NCBI GenBank assembly: GCA_017620975.1
Contig: JAGAUD010000012.1
Coordinates: 33,315 to 97,314, forward strand
DNA from: Lachnospiraceae bacterium
GTDB lineage: Bacteria > Bacillota_A > Clostridia > Lachnospirales > Lachnospiraceae
Length of the DNA stretch: 64,000 nt
Direction: 5' to 3'
The notes under the pieces were generated by a model. The model was not told the DNA's origin. It saw nothing but the letters and a program-made list of their open reading frames with translations, and searched no databases. This document shows positions 35,987 to 44,904 of the stretch, one piece after another (within the stretch, counting starts at the first letter, position 1; every line of letters starts with the position of its first letter). The position numbers were made by a program, and so were the translations under genes.

Positions 35987-36876
35987 ACGGTATTATTAAT
36001 GTATATAAAGAAGCAGGATATACTTCTCATGATGTTGTAGCTAAGATGCGGGGAATCTGCGGACAGAAGAAAATTGGTCATACCGGTACCCTGGATCCTG
36101 AGGCGATAGGTGTCCTTCCGGTGTGTCTGGGAAGCGGCACCAAGCTCTGTGATATGCTTGCTGACAGAGATAAAGAATACGAGGCGTGGCTGCTTCTCGG
36201 AGTGACTACGGATACACAGGATACTACGGGACAGATTCTGGAAGAGAAAGAAGTAAATTGTACTGAAAATGAAGTACGCCAAACGATATTAGGCTTCCGG
36301 GGAGAATATCTGCAGGTACCGCCCATGTATTCCGCCCTTAAGGTTAATGGGAAAAAGCTGTATGAACTTGCAAGAGCGGGCAAAGAAGTGGAGCGTCAGG
36401 CCAGATCTGTTACCATCCATGAGATTGAGATTCTTAAGATGGAGCTTCCCAGGGTATTGATTCGGGTCGTTTGTTCCAAGGGCACTTATATCAGGACACT
36501 TTGTGACGACATTGGAAGAAAGCTGGGCTGTGGCGGTGCTATGGAATTGCTGAAAAGGACAAGGGTGGGCGAATTTGCCATAGATCGAGCACTGACATTG
36601 CAGGATTTGCAGGCGCTCAAGCTTCATGGGCAATTGGAAGGAGTGGTTCGCAGCGTGGACGAATGTTTTGCGCAGTATTCTTCCCTTCATGTGATCCGAG
36701 AGCATCAGAAGCTGATTGACAATGGCAATTCTTTTTATCCTGACCATACAGTAGAAAAAAAGAAATACAAAGAAGGCCAATGGGTTAGGGTATACAACGA
36801 AGAGGAACGTTTCTACGGCATCTATGCATGGGAAGAGAGCAGACATTGGTACAAACCGGTAAAGATGTTTTTATAA
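35980..36876 (+). CDS. truB: tRNA pseudouridine(55) synthase TruB
   Basis: This 298-residue TruB makes pseudouridine 55 in the T-loop of nearly all tRNAs. The catalytic Asp is in KIGHTGTLDPEAIGVLPV (about residue 40). KEYEAWLLLGVTTDTQD, PPMYSALKVNGKKLYELARAG and SKGTYIRTLCDDIGRKLG are the other family motifs, and a C-terminal PUA-like part ends the protein. It overlaps nrnA by 7 bases. Its substrate site, T55, is a C in the tRNA-Thr(GGT) genes at 8888 and 9019. Confidence 0.96.
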   Translation: MLNGIINVYKEAGYTSHDVVAKMRGICGQKKIGHTGTLDPEAIGVLPVCLGSGTKLCDMLADRDKEYEAWLLLGVTTDTQDTTGQILEEKEVNCTENEVRQTILGFRGEYLQVPPMYSALKVNGKKLYELARAGKEVERQARSVTIHEIEILKMELPRVLIRVVCSKGTYIRTLCDDIGRKLGCGGAMELLKRTRVGEFAIDRALTLQDLQALKLHGQLEGVVRSVDECFAQYSSLHVIREHQKLIDNGNSFYPDHTVEKKKYKEGQWVRVYNEEERFYGIYAWEESRHWYKPVKMFL

Positions 36877-36904
36877 GTACACAAATGGACAAGCTGGAGG
36901 AAAT

Positions 36905-37822
36905 ATGGAAATTATAGCCGATACAACACAATTTTATCTGAAGAGAGAGACCGCTGTGGCAATCGGTAAATTTGATGGACTCCATATCGGCCACAGGCGA
37001 CTTTTAGAGGAAATTCTGGAGCAAAAGAAAAAGGGGCTGGCGGCTTGCGTTTTTACTTTTGATCCGGCGCCGGCAGTGCTTTTCGGATTAAGTGACGGAA
37101 AAGAACTGACAACGCGGGAGGAAAAGAGAGTACTTCTTGAAAGAATAGGTGTGGATATTCTCATAGAATTTCCTCTGACAGGGGAAACAGCAGCTATGGC
37201 GCCGGAAGAGTTCGTTGGGGAAATTCTGGTAAAACAGATGAATGTCAGGTTTATTGCAGCAGGAACGGATTTATCCTTTGGTGCCGGAGGCAAAGGAAAT
37301 GCCGTACTGCTTGAGAAAATGGCAGAGGAGTTTGAGTACGAGGTTAAAACCATCGAAAAAATCAGGTTTGATGATCAGGAGATCAGCTCTACTTATGTGC
37401 GAGAGCAGGTAGAAGCGGGGAACATGCTGCTTACAGAGCAGCTTCTCGGAAGACCGTACTCCTTTGTGGGACAAGTAGTACATGGCAACCGTATCGGCAG
37501 GACTCTTGGAATGCCAACTGTAAATCTGTTGCCTGCTGCAAGCAAACTGGTTCCGCCAAACGGCGTATATTACTCCGGTGTGCTTTACCATGGAAAACGC
37601 TACAGGGCTATCAGTAATGTAGGATACAAACCTACGGTTACGCAAGAGCGGGTGTTGGGAGTAGAATCGTATCTTTATGATTTCCATGAGGAGATCTATG
37701 GGACTGAAATTGAAGTCAGCCTTTACGAATTTAGGCGGCCGGAGAGACGGTTCGACAGCTTGGACGAATTAAAGGAACAGTTGAAATTGGATATTGCTGC
37801 AGGTGCAGAGTGGAGCAGATAA
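36905..37822 (+). CDS. ribF: Bifunctional riboflavin kinase / FAD synthetase
   Basis: This 305-residue enzyme makes FMN from riboflavin and then FAD. The N-terminal nucleotidyltransferase domain carries AIGKFDGLHIGHRRLLEEI (about 19-37). STYVREQVEAGN (about 161) follows. The C-terminal flavokinase domain has VVHGNRIGRTLGMPTVNL and NGVYYSGVLYHGKRYRAISNVGYKPT. GGAGG lies 28 bases after the truB stop. It closes the translation operon, ended by the terminator at 37834-37880. Confidence 0.95.
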   Translation: MEIIADTTQFYLKRETAVAIGKFDGLHIGHRRLLEEILEQKKKGLAACVFTFDPAPAVLFGLSDGKELTTREEKRVLLERIGVDILIEFPLTGETAAMAPEEFVGEILVKQMNVRFIAAGTDLSFGAGGKGNAVLLEKMAEEFEYEVKTIEKIRFDDQEISSTYVREQVEAGNMLLTEQLLGRPYSFVGQVVHGNRIGRTLGMPTVNLLPAASKLVPPNGVYYSGVLYHGKRYRAISNVGYKPTVTQERVLGVESYLYDFHEEIYGTEIEVSLYEFRRPERRFDSLDELKEQLKLDIAAGAEWSR

Positions 37823-37833
37823 AAATTAAACGG

Positions 37834-37880
37834 GCTGAGCAGAATAACTGAGGGATCAGATATTCTGCTCAGCTCTTTAA
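37834..37880 (+). terminator. Terminator of the rimP-ribF operon
   Basis: A perfect 13-bp stem (37834-37846 with 37861-37873) is followed by TCTTTAATT. Confidence 0.8.
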
Positions 37881-37944
37881 TTGTACAAAAGAACGAATTT
37901 CGTACAAAAATGGGGAAAAAATCTGGGAAATTGCGGATAAACAG

Positions 37945-38012
37945 TTGACAGATCCTGTAGAGGGCTGTTATAATTTGTGACGTAGGTTGTTAACAAAGTT
38001 GTAACAAAGTTG
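37945..38012 (+). promoter_or_regulatory. Promoter and direct repeats before the NlpC/P60 gene
   Basis: Consensus TTGACA (37945-37950), an 18-bp spacer and TATAAT (37969-37974). In the leader, TAACAAAGTTG is repeated exactly at 37991-38001 and 38002-38012 and a third copy is truncated to TAAC. Confidence 0.65.
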
Positions 38013-38045
38013 TAACGAGAGATTAAAGAATAGAAAGGCCCTGTA

Positions 38046-39092
38046 ATGAATAAATTATTATTATGTAAGAAAGTGTGGATAATCGGTACTTGTGTAACTC
38101 TTGCATTCGGTGCTCCCATGGAAGCAATGGCAGCTGAGATGCTGGTAGCCAAAAATGTGCTGCAGACAGCAGGCGCCGGGAGTCTTCTGGCCGGCAGCAA
38201 GACTACAGAGGAATACATAGCTATCGCAAAGGAAGCTAAGGGCGCTTCCTGGGGCTATACCAATCTGGGACTGGCTCATGTAGAGTCCGGCAACCTGAAT
38301 ATCAGAGAGACTCCTTCCACAAGCGGAAAACTGGCAGGCAAGCTTCCAAAGAACGCAGCATGTGAGGTTCTTGAAATTATTGACGGCTGGGCTCATATTA
38401 CTTCAGGAGAAGTGGAAGGCTATGTAAGTGCAGAGTATCTGTTTACGGGTCCTGAAGCTGTTCTGGCAGCAAGAGACCTGGTAAAGACTGTGGCAAGAGT
38501 GACTACGAACGGTGTTAACGTACGAGATGACGCAAGTCTTGACAGTAAAGTATATACGCAGGTGCCTGAGGGAGAAGAGCTGGAGTATCTGGAAGACCTG
38601 GGTGAATGGGTAAAAGTATCCATTGATGGAGAAGATGCATATATATCCGCAGAGTATGTGGTCGTAGAGTCTAAGTTGAATACAGCGATTACCATGTCTG
38701 AACTTTTGTATGGACAAGGTGTTTCCGACGTCAGAGTTGACCTGGTAGAATATGCTAAGAAGTTTTTGGGCAATCCTTATGTATGGGGCGGTACCAGCCT
38801 TACAAAGGGTGCCGATTGCTCCGGATTCGTACAGAGCGTATTTAAGCACTACGGTATCAGCTTAAGCCGCACCTCCCGTGAACAGGCCAAGAACGGTACA
38901 AAGATCAGTGCCTCTGATTTAAAGCCCGGTGATCTTGTTTTTTATTCAAATAGCAGCGGTACCATCAACCATGTGGCCATTTATATCGGTGGCGGACAGG
39001 TAATCCATGCCAGCAATCCTAAGAGTGGTATTAAGATCAGCAAATATAATTATCGTACACCTGCAAAATGTGTCAGTGTGATCAAAGATTAA
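38046..39092 (+). CDS. Secreted NlpC/P60 cell-wall hydrolase with two SH3 domains
   Basis: This 348-residue protein has a signal peptide (about 1-30, ending around AMAAEM), then two SH3_3 domains. The first lies near 75-140 (GNLNIRETPSTSGKLAGKL), the second near 150-210 (GVNVRDDASLDSKVYTQV). An NlpC/P60 endopeptidase domain follows near 230-348. Catalytic Cys is in GADCSGFVQSVF (about 258), His in INHVAIYIGGGQ and a third polar residue in VIHASNP. It would cleave gamma-D-Glu-diamino acid bonds in peptidoglycan. It is transcribed alone from a consensus promoter. Confidence 0.93.
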   Translation: MNKLLLCKKVWIIGTCVTLAFGAPMEAMAAEMLVAKNVLQTAGAGSLLAGSKTTEEYIAIAKEAKGASWGYTNLGLAHVESGNLNIRETPSTSGKLAGKLPKNAACEVLEIIDGWAHITSGEVEGYVSAEYLFTGPEAVLAARDLVKTVARVTTNGVNVRDDASLDSKVYTQVPEGEELEYLEDLGEWVKVSIDGEDAYISAEYVVVESKLNTAITMSELLYGQGVSDVRVDLVEYAKKFLGNPYVWGGTSLTKGADCSGFVQSVFKHYGISLSRTSREQAKNGTKISASDLKPGDLVFYSNSSGTINHVAIYIGGGQVIHASNPKSGIKISKYNYRTPAKCVSVIKD

Positions 39093-39140
39093 AGATAGCT
39101 GCGCCATTATGTTTGAGCAGAAAAGAATTTAAAATTGTTG

Positions 39141-39169
39141 TTTACTTTTTGTATATCTTGTGTTATGAT
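39141..39169 (+). promoter_or_regulatory. Promoter of rpsO
   Basis: TTTACT (39141-39146), a 17-bp spacer and TATGAT (39164-39169). Confidence 0.65.
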
Positions 39170-39182
39170 ATTTTAGTATGAG

Positions 39183-39252
39183 TTAAGCCAAATATGGCTT
39201 GAGCCGGTGCTCAGGTTCGGGATACTCCGACCCAGCCTTAGGACGCGGCGTT
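39183..39252 (+). promoter_or_regulatory. Structured rpsO leader, candidate S15 autoregulatory site
   Basis: Between the promoter and the rpsO ribosome site lie AAGCC/GGCTT and a G/C-rich stem (GGTTCGG near 39214 pairs with CCGACCC with one mismatch). S15 mRNA leaders are often bound by S15 itself, in structurally different forms across bacteria. Location and pairing support this; the fold is inferred by hand. Confidence 0.4.
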
Positions 39253-39279
39253 AATTATTTTATTTAGGAGGATATTACA

Positions 39280-39546
39280 ATGATTTCCAAAGAGAAGAAG
39301 ACAGCTATTATCAATGAGTATGCAAGAACTGCCGGTGATACCGGTTCACCTGAGGTTCAGGTAGCAGTTCTGACCGCAAGAATTCAGGAGCTTACCGAGC
39401 ATCTGAAAGAGAACCCCAAGGATCATCATTCCCGTCGTGGTATGCTGAAGATGGTAGGTCAGAGACGTGGTCTGCTTGGTTATCTGAAGAAGAAGGATAT
39501 CGCAAGATATCGTGCTCTGATTGAAAAACTGGGTCTCAGAAAATAA
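39280..39546 (+). CDS. rpsO: 30S ribosomal protein S15
   Basis: This 88-residue S15 carries [22 protein letters not shown], the helical [18 protein letters not shown] and [20 protein letters not shown]. It binds the 16S central domain early in assembly. It has its own promoter and a structured leader and precedes pnp, the usual arrangement. AGGAGGA is the ribosome site. Confidence 0.98.
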   Translation: MISKEKKTAIINEYARTAGDTGSPEVQVAVLTARIQELTEHLKENPKDHHSRRGMLKMVGQRRGLLGYLKKKDIARYRALIEKLGLRK

Positions 39547-39557
39547 TCATTGGTTTG

Positions 39558-39600
39558 AGGGCGGAGCAGGTCCGATTAGATTCGGCCTCTCCGTTTTCTT
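39558..39600 (+). terminator. Probable terminator after rpsO
   Basis: Stem GGCGGAG... / ...CTCCGTTTTC with an inner GC-rich arm and a T-run, in the 265 bases before pnp. Confidence 0.6.
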
Positions 39601-39619
39601 GCGTAAAAGGAAATTTTTC

Positions 39620-39808
39620 TTAGCGCAGTGCTAAAGTGACATGCGGAGCGGAACTGAATCCCGAGACCGCTGAAAAGAATATGTGGAACCGGTAGGTGTT
39701 ACCTGTTTTTTTCAGTAGTTTCGGTATCTTCTGTTCCGCGCAAAGGCCGCACGATGCGGCAGATGACAGCCGTGAGAAACGGTAAAGCAGATAGCCGTAA
39801 GAGACGGC
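39620..39808 (+). ncRNA. Multi-hairpin pnp leader with possible terminator/antiterminator switch
   Basis: Five hairpins lie between rpsO and pnp. TTAGC/GCTAA is at 39620-39634. A long imperfect stem of about 90 bases pairs GCGGAAC (39648-39654) with 39733-39739, CCGAGAC (39661-39667) with GTTTCGG (39718-39724), and CTGAAAAGAA (39670-39679) with the seven-T stretch at 39706-39715. GCCGC/GCGGC is at 39746-39760, CCGT/ACGG at 39770-39782, and GCCGT/ACGGC at 39794-39808. Inside the long stem AGGT-GTT-ACCT precedes seven Ts and could act as a terminator. A double-stranded leader is the known RNase III target for autoregulation of pnp in E. coli; a similar role here is inference. Confidence 0.5.
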
Positions 39809-39823
39809 AGAATGGAGGATACT

Positions 39824-41914
39824 ATGTACCAGACTTATTCAATGGAACTGGCTGGCCGCACACTTTCTGTAGACATCAATCGTGTGGGCAAGCAGGCAAA
39901 TGGTTGTGCATTTATGCACTATGGCGATACCACAGTACTGTGTACCGCAACTGCATCTGAGAAGCCCAGAGAAGGAATCGACTTCTTCCCTCTGAGCGTA
40001 GAATACGAAGAGAAGCTTTATGCCGTAGGTAAGATTCCCGGAGGCTTCAACAAGAGAGAAGGCAAGGCAAGTGAGAATGCAATTCTGACCAGCCGTGTTA
40101 TTGACAGACCTATGCGTCCCTTATTCCCTAAGGATTACCGCAATGACGTAACCCTGAACACCATGGTTATGAGCGTGGATCCTGATTGCCGTCCTGAGCT
40201 GGTGGCTATGCTGGGTGCTGCAATTTCAACATGCATTTCCGATATTCCTTTTGACGGTCCCTGCGCTATGACCCAGGTAGGTATGATTGATGGCGAATTC
40301 ATCATCAACCCGTCTCAGGAGCAGTGGAAGAACGGTGACCTGAATCTGACCGTTGCTTCTACCAAAGAAAAAGTAATCATGATCGAAGCAGGAGCTAACG
40401 AGATTCCTGAAGCTAAGATGATCGAGGCTATTTACCGGGCTCATGAGGTAAACCAGACCATCATCGCTTTCATCGACAAGATTGTAGCTGAAGCAGGCAA
40501 GCCGAAGCATGAATATACAAGCTGCGCAATTCCTGCTGAAATGTTCGAGGAGATGAAGAAACTGGTTACTCCGGAAGAGATGGAAGTAGCTGTATTTACT
40601 GATGATAAGCAGACCCGTGAAGGCAACATCCGCGAGATCACTGCTAAGCTGGAAGAAGCTTTTGCAGAGAACGAAGAGTGGCTGGCTATCCTGGGCGAAG
40701 CTGTATATCAGTATGAGAAGAAGACCGTTCGTAAGATGATCTTAAAAGATCACAAGCGTCCTGACGGCCGTGAGATTACCCAGATCCGTCCTCTGGCTGC
40801 AGAAGTAGACATTATCCCCAGAGTACATGGTTCTGCCATGTTCACCCGTGGACAGACTCAGATCTGTAATGTCTGCACATTGGCTCCTTTATCCGAGCAG
40901 CAGAAGATCGATGGTTTGGATGAAAATGAAGTAAGCAAGAGATATATGCATCATTACAATTTCCCTTCCTACTCTGTAGGTGAGACAAAGCCCTCCAGAG
41001 GACCGGGACGTCGTGAAATCGGTCATGGTGCACTGGCTGAGAGAGCACTTATTCCTGTACTTCCCAGCGAAGAGGAATTCCCTTATGCTATCCGTACCGT
41101 ATCCGAGACTTTCGAGTCCAACGGTTCTACCTCCATGGCATCTACCTGTGCTTCCTGCATGTCCCTGATGGCAGCAGGTGTTCCCATCAAGAAGATGGTA
41201 GCAGGTATCTCCTGTGGTCTGGTAACCGGTGAGACCGATGACGATTTCGTACTTCTTACAGATATCCAGGGTCTGGAAGACTTCTTCGGAGACATGGACT
41301 TCAAGGTAACCGGAACTACCGAAGGTATCACTGCTATCCAGATGGATATTAAGATTCATGGTCTGACAAGACCTATCGTAGAAGGTGCTATCGCAAGATG
41401 TCGTGAAGCAAGACTGTACATCATGGACAATTGCATGAAGCCTGCTATCGGGGCTCCCAGAACTGAAGTTGGCCCTTACGCTCCTAAGATCATATCTATT
41501 CAGATCGATCCTGAGAAGATCGGTGAAGTAGTAGGTCAGCGTGGTAAGACCATTAACGAGATCATTGCCCGTACCAACGTTAAGATCGATATCACCGATG
41601 ACGGCAAGGTATCTGTCTGCGGAACTGATAAGGAAATGATGGACAAGGCTGTAGAAATGATCAAGATCATTACCACAGAATTTGAAGAAGGCCAGATTTT
41701 CAGAGGTAAAGTAGTAAGCATCAAGGAGTTCGGTGCATTCATCGAGTTCGCTCCCGGCAAGGAAGGTATGGTTCATATCTCGAAGATCGCAAGAGAGAGA
41801 ATCAACCGTGTTGAAGATGTGCTGACACTGGGTGATATGGTTACTGTTGTTTGTCTTGGCAAAGACAAGATGGGACGTATCAGCTTCTCTATGAAAGATG
41901 TTGCGCAGAAATAA
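39824..41914 (+). CDS. pnp: Polyribonucleotide nucleotidyltransferase (PNPase)
   Basis: This 696-residue phosphorolytic 3'-5' exoribonuclease has two RNase PH domains (about 10-230 and 310-540), with KREGKASENAILTSRVIDRPMRP and the catalytic-site region GAPRTEVGPYAP. A KH domain (about 550-610; GKTINEIIARTNVKID) and an S1 domain (about 620-690; FRGKVVSIKEFGAFIEF) follow. ATG 39824 is preferred over 39812 because GGAGG (39814-39818) lies directly before it. It works in RNA decay with RNase Y, whose gene opens at the right edge. The leader is highly structured. Confidence 0.97.
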   Translation: MYQTYSMELAGRTLSVDINRVGKQANGCAFMHYGDTTVLCTATASEKPREGIDFFPLSVEYEEKLYAVGKIPGGFNKREGKASENAILTSRVIDRPMRPLFPKDYRNDVTLNTMVMSVDPDCRPELVAMLGAAISTCISDIPFDGPCAMTQVGMIDGEFIINPSQEQWKNGDLNLTVASTKEKVIMIEAGANEIPEAKMIEAIYRAHEVNQTIIAFIDKIVAEAGKPKHEYTSCAIPAEMFEEMKKLVTPEEMEVAVFTDDKQTREGNIREITAKLEEAFAENEEWLAILGEAVYQYEKKTVRKMILKDHKRPDGREITQIRPLAAEVDIIPRVHGSAMFTRGQTQICNVCTLAPLSEQQKIDGLDENEVSKRYMHHYNFPSYSVGETKPSRGPGRREIGHGALAERALIPVLPSEEEFPYAIRTVSETFESNGSTSMASTCASCMSLMAAGVPIKKMVAGISCGLVTGETDDDFVLLTDIQGLEDFFGDMDFKVTGTTEGITAIQMDIKIHGLTRPIVEGAIARCREARLYIMDNCMKPAIGAPRTEVGPYAPKIISIQIDPEKIGEVVGQRGKTINEIIARTNVKIDITDDGKVSVCGTDKEMMDKAVEMIKIITTEFEEGQIFRGKVVSIKEFGAFIEFAPGKEGMVHISKIARERINRVEDVLTLGDMVTVVCLGKDKMGRISFSMKDVAQK

Positions 41915-41942
41915 ATCTGAGTAAAAATATAAAGTAAAATAG

Positions 41943-41985
41943 CCACCGACAGTTGATTGATTTGACTGTTGGTGGTATTATTTTT
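41943..41985 (+). terminator. Terminator after pnp
   Basis: An 11-bp stem (41943-41953 with 41965-41975, one G-U) is followed by TATTATTTTT. Confidence 0.85.
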
Positions 41986-42018
41986 ACATGGGATCATTGA
42001 GATAAAGGAGACAAAGAA

Positions 42019-42603
42019 ATGGATTTAATGGAATTATTAAAAACAAGAAGAACATACCGCAGATTTGAACAAAAAGAGATTTCCAAGGAAATCGTGGACG
42101 AGATTCTCGTAGCAGCCAGGCTGGCCTCCAGTGCTGCCAATAAGCAGCCCTTAAGCTATGTAGTGATTCAGGGCAAGGAGAAAGTAGATAAAGTATTTTC
42201 TTACACCAGATGGGCAGGATATCTGCCGCCTGAACAGGGACAGCCCAAGGAAGATGAACAGCCGACGCTGTTTATTGCTGTGGTAGAAAATCTGGATATC
42301 AACAAGGATTGTGACACCGACGCAGGGCTTGCAATCTCTAATATGACGCTGGCAGCCTGGAATCATGGAGTGGGCAGTTGTATGATTGGGGCATGCAATA
42401 AGCCGGTATTGTCTGAAATGTTCGGACTTAACGAGAACCAAAAGCTTCATACAGTGGTTGCGTTCGGTTATCCTTCTCACGTAAGCCGCATTGAAGATAT
42501 TGAAAATCCGGCGGATCCCAATGCAGTGAAATATTATTTAGATGAAAATCGTGATTATGTAGTGCCAAAGAGAAAATTGGAAGATGTTGTGAGGTATCTG
42601 TAG
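42019..42603 (+). CDS. Nitroreductase family protein
   Basis: This 194-residue flavoprotein carries LLKTRRTYRRFEQKEISKEIV (about 6-26, FMN phosphate contact), AARLASSAANKQPLSYVVIQG (about 33-53) and GLAISNMTLAAWNHGVGSCMIG (about 107). It is an NAD(P)H-dependent FMN reductase fold, cytoplasmic, with unknown physiological substrate. AAAGGAG is the ribosome site. No partner gene clarifies the role; the following 152 bases hold only a very short ATG frame and no gene I can support. Confidence 0.9.
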   Translation: MDLMELLKTRRTYRRFEQKEISKEIVDEILVAARLASSAANKQPLSYVVIQGKEKVDKVFSYTRWAGYLPPEQGQPKEDEQPTLFIAVVENLDINKDCDTDAGLAISNMTLAAWNHGVGSCMIGACNKPVLSEMFGLNENQKLHTVVAFGYPSHVSRIEDIENPADPNAVKYYLDENRDYVVPKRKLEDVVRYL

Positions 42604-42755
42604 TAAGCAGACGGTATTATGTAAACACTAAAGGCGGTTACTCATTTTACACTTTTTTTAGAAATGTTTAGAAAGAGGATATTGTAAATATCAGAATATG
42701 GGAGTAGGATAATGGAAAGAGATGCAGAAGAAGCTGCAGAATGAGAGGCTGAAAG

Positions 42756-43148
42756 ATGAGAGAGAAGTTAAGTCAATTTATGCGTGGCAGATATGGAAAT
42801 GACAGATTTAATCAGTTTTTGATGATTGTGGCGCTGGTGTGTCTGGTATTATCCATGTTTGGTCTGAATGTTTTTTATCTGATTGCATTGCTTTTCATGA
42901 TTTATGCATATTACAGGATGTTTTCCAGGAAAATATATCAGAGAGCCGGTGAGAATCAGTGGTATCTGCAGAAAGAGATGAAGGTCAAAAACTGGTTAGG
43001 CAGTAAGAAGAAACAGCTTGTGCAGAGCAAGACCCATCACATTTATAAATGTCCTAATTGTAAACAGAAGATAAGAGTGCCGAGAGGTCGGGGAAAGATT
43101 GAAATCCGTTGTCAGAAATGTGGAACGAAATTTATCAAAAAGAGCTGA
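42756..43148 (+). CDS. Membrane protein with C-terminal zinc ribbon
   Basis: This 130-residue protein has an N-terminal basic segment, two closely spaced membrane helices (about 22-58; FLMIVALVCLVLSMFGL and YLIALLFMIYAYY). A basic linker follows, then a zinc ribbon CPNCKQKI...CQKCGTKF (about 103-128) with two CxxC knuckles. The second gene begins 12 bases downstream and the third overlaps that, so these three form a tight operon. The precise role is unknown; I see the topology and zinc site only. Confidence 0.8.
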   Translation: MREKLSQFMRGRYGNDRFNQFLMIVALVCLVLSMFGLNVFYLIALLFMIYAYYRMFSRKIYQRAGENQWYLQKEMKVKNWLGSKKKQLVQSKTHHIYKCPNCKQKIRVPRGRGKIEIRCQKCGTKFIKKS

Positions 43149-43160
43149 CGGAGGTGCTTC

Positions 43161-44006
43161 ATGTTTGGATATATCATCGTCAATAAGGCGGAGATGAAAT
43201 TTAAGGAATTTGATGTATATCACTCCTACTATTGCGGTTTGTGTCGGAAACTGAAAGAGAAATATGGTGCTGCGGGACAGCTTTCTTTGAGCTATGATAT
43301 GACTTTCCTGCTGATGCTTTTGTCGGGGCTTTATGAGCCCCGGACAGAGGTATCAAGCTGTAAATGTATTGCACATCCCTTTGAAAATCATGCCACCAGA
43401 ATCAACATCTTCACTGATTATATGGCTGATATGAATGTGCTTTTTACCTACTATAAATGCCTGGATGATTGGGAAGATGAAAAGAAGGCTTTGAAGCTGG
43501 TATATGGCAAGATTTTGGAGGGCAAGACCAAAAAAGCGCGTCAGATGTATATGGACAAGTTTCGTAAGATAGATTTGCTGATGCATGATATGACTGAGAT
43601 GGAGAAATCCGGTAAGGCAGACATTGATACCATGGCCGGGCTTTTCGGACAGATTATGACACAGATCGTAGTTAGCAGGGAAGATGAATGGACTGAGAAT
43701 TTATCCAGGTTTGCTTTTTATCTTGGTAAATTTATTTATCTGATGGATGCCTACGAAGACGTGGAGACAGATATCAAAAAGGGCACCTATAATCCTCTGA
43801 AAAAGAAATTTGACTGTCCCGACTTTGAAGAAGAATGCAGAACCATATTGACCATGATGATGTCGGAATGCTGTAAAGAGTTTGAAAAACTTCCCATACT
43901 GGAAAATGTTGAAATTTTGCGGAATATATTGTATTCTGGAGTATGGTATCGTTATGAGACAGTAAGAGAAAAAAGAGGTCAGTCAAAAGGAGATGTACAT
44001 GAATGA
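43161..44006 (+). CDS. DUF5685 family protein
   Basis: This 281-residue protein opens with [18 protein letters not shown] and [17 protein letters not shown], a CxxC motif. It also has HPFENHA, a likely metal/redox cluster near 70-80 ([10 protein letters not shown]), and a helical C-terminal half with [20 protein letters not shown]. These are typical of DUF5685 in Lachnospiraceae. Function is not known. It lies between the zinc-ribbon membrane protein and the J-domain protein, overlapping the latter by 8 bases, so the three probably act together. Confidence 0.85.
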   Translation: MFGYIIVNKAEMKFKEFDVYHSYYCGLCRKLKEKYGAAGQLSLSYDMTFLLMLLSGLYEPRTEVSSCKCIAHPFENHATRINIFTDYMADMNVLFTYYKCLDDWEDEKKALKLVYGKILEGKTKKARQMYMDKFRKIDLLMHDMTEMEKSGKADIDTMAGLFGQIMTQIVVSREDEWTENLSRFAFYLGKFIYLMDAYEDVETDIKKGTYNPLKKKFDCPDFEEECRTILTMMMSECCKEFEKLPILENVEILRNILYSGVWYRYETVREKRGQSKGDVHE

Positions 44007-44772
44007 TCCATATAGCGTCCTGGGCGTGACCAGGAACGCCTCAGAAGAAGAGATTAAAAAAGCATATAAAGCGTTGAGCCGTAAGTATCATCCCGATGCA
44101 AATATCAACAATCCCAATAAGGATCAGGCGGAGGAGAAGTTTAAGGAGATTCAGGCTGCTTATCAGCAGATTATGAAAGAACGGACGGAAGGCTACAGTG
44201 GTTATGACCCGGGAAGCTCCAGAGGATATGGCGGGACAGGGTACGGAGGAGCGGGGTATGGCAGCTCAGGCTACGGCGGCTCAGGCTACGGCGGACAGGG
44301 CGGTTACGGATCAGATCCTTTTGGCGGTTTCGGCGGCTTCGGTGGTTTTGGTGGGGGCTATAGTTCCGGAAGCAGTACCGGATACGAGGAGGAACCTCAT
44401 CTGCGTGCAGCAGGCAATTATATCCGAAACGGTTACTATAAAGAAGCGCGTAACGCGCTTGATGATATGGGGCAGCAGGAGCGTAATGCCAGATGGTATT
44501 ATTACAGCGCCATAGCCCATTCCGGAATGGGCAATAATGTGGCGGCGCTGGAGCATGCCAGACGTGCAAGCGCGATGGAACCCGGCAATGCAGATTATCA
44601 AAGCCTGATACGCAGATTTGAAAGCGGCGGTACCTGGTATGAGCAGAGACAGGCTGCTTATGGTTATCCTACTTTCGGCAGCAGCGATATCTGCATGAAA
44701 CTGTGTATCGCCAACATGATATGTAATTTCTGCTGTGGTGGAGGTATGTGTTGTGGCGGCGTACCCTGCTAA
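43999..44772 (+). CDS. J-domain protein with Gly-rich linker and Cys-rich tail
   Basis: This 257-residue protein starts at ATG 43999, 7 bases after AAGGAG. The J-domain (about 1-65, [19 protein letters not shown]) contains the HPD motif YHPDAN that activates Hsp70. A Gly/Tyr/Ser-rich linker (about 70-130) with repeated GYGG units follows, then a TPR-like helical pair ([31 protein letters not shown]). The C terminus has eight Cys in the last about 28 residues, including [11 protein letters not shown]. It is not a full DnaJ. It should recruit Hsp70 to some client of the DUF5685 cluster. The role of the Cys tail is unknown. Confidence 0.88.
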   Translation: MNDPYSVLGVTRNASEEEIKKAYKALSRKYHPDANINNPNKDQAEEKFKEIQAAYQQIMKERTEGYSGYDPGSSRGYGGTGYGGAGYGSSGYGGSGYGGQGGYGSDPFGGFGGFGGFGGGYSSGSSTGYEEEPHLRAAGNYIRNGYYKEARNALDDMGQQERNARWYYYSAIAHSGMGNNVAALEHARRASAMEPGNADYQSLIRRFESGGTWYEQRQAAYGYPTFGSSDICMKLCIANMICNFCCGGGMCCGGVPC

Positions 44773-44904
44773 AGTATATTGCGAGCGTAAATAAGCGGGC
44801 TATTAATCCGTATCTTTCTATACGCATAAAAAATTTTTTCACCGGGAATGTAAGGCAGACAGCCGCTTTGCGCCCGGTTACTTTGTGAGAAGCGAAAAAA
44901 GCTA

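Noticed and set aside
40889..41776. Open frame of 295 codons on - strand opposite pnp
   Set aside because: Shadow of pnp; no start context.
42604..42755. 10-codon ATG frame (about 42712) after the nitroreductase gene
   Set aside because: Too short, without conservation evidence.
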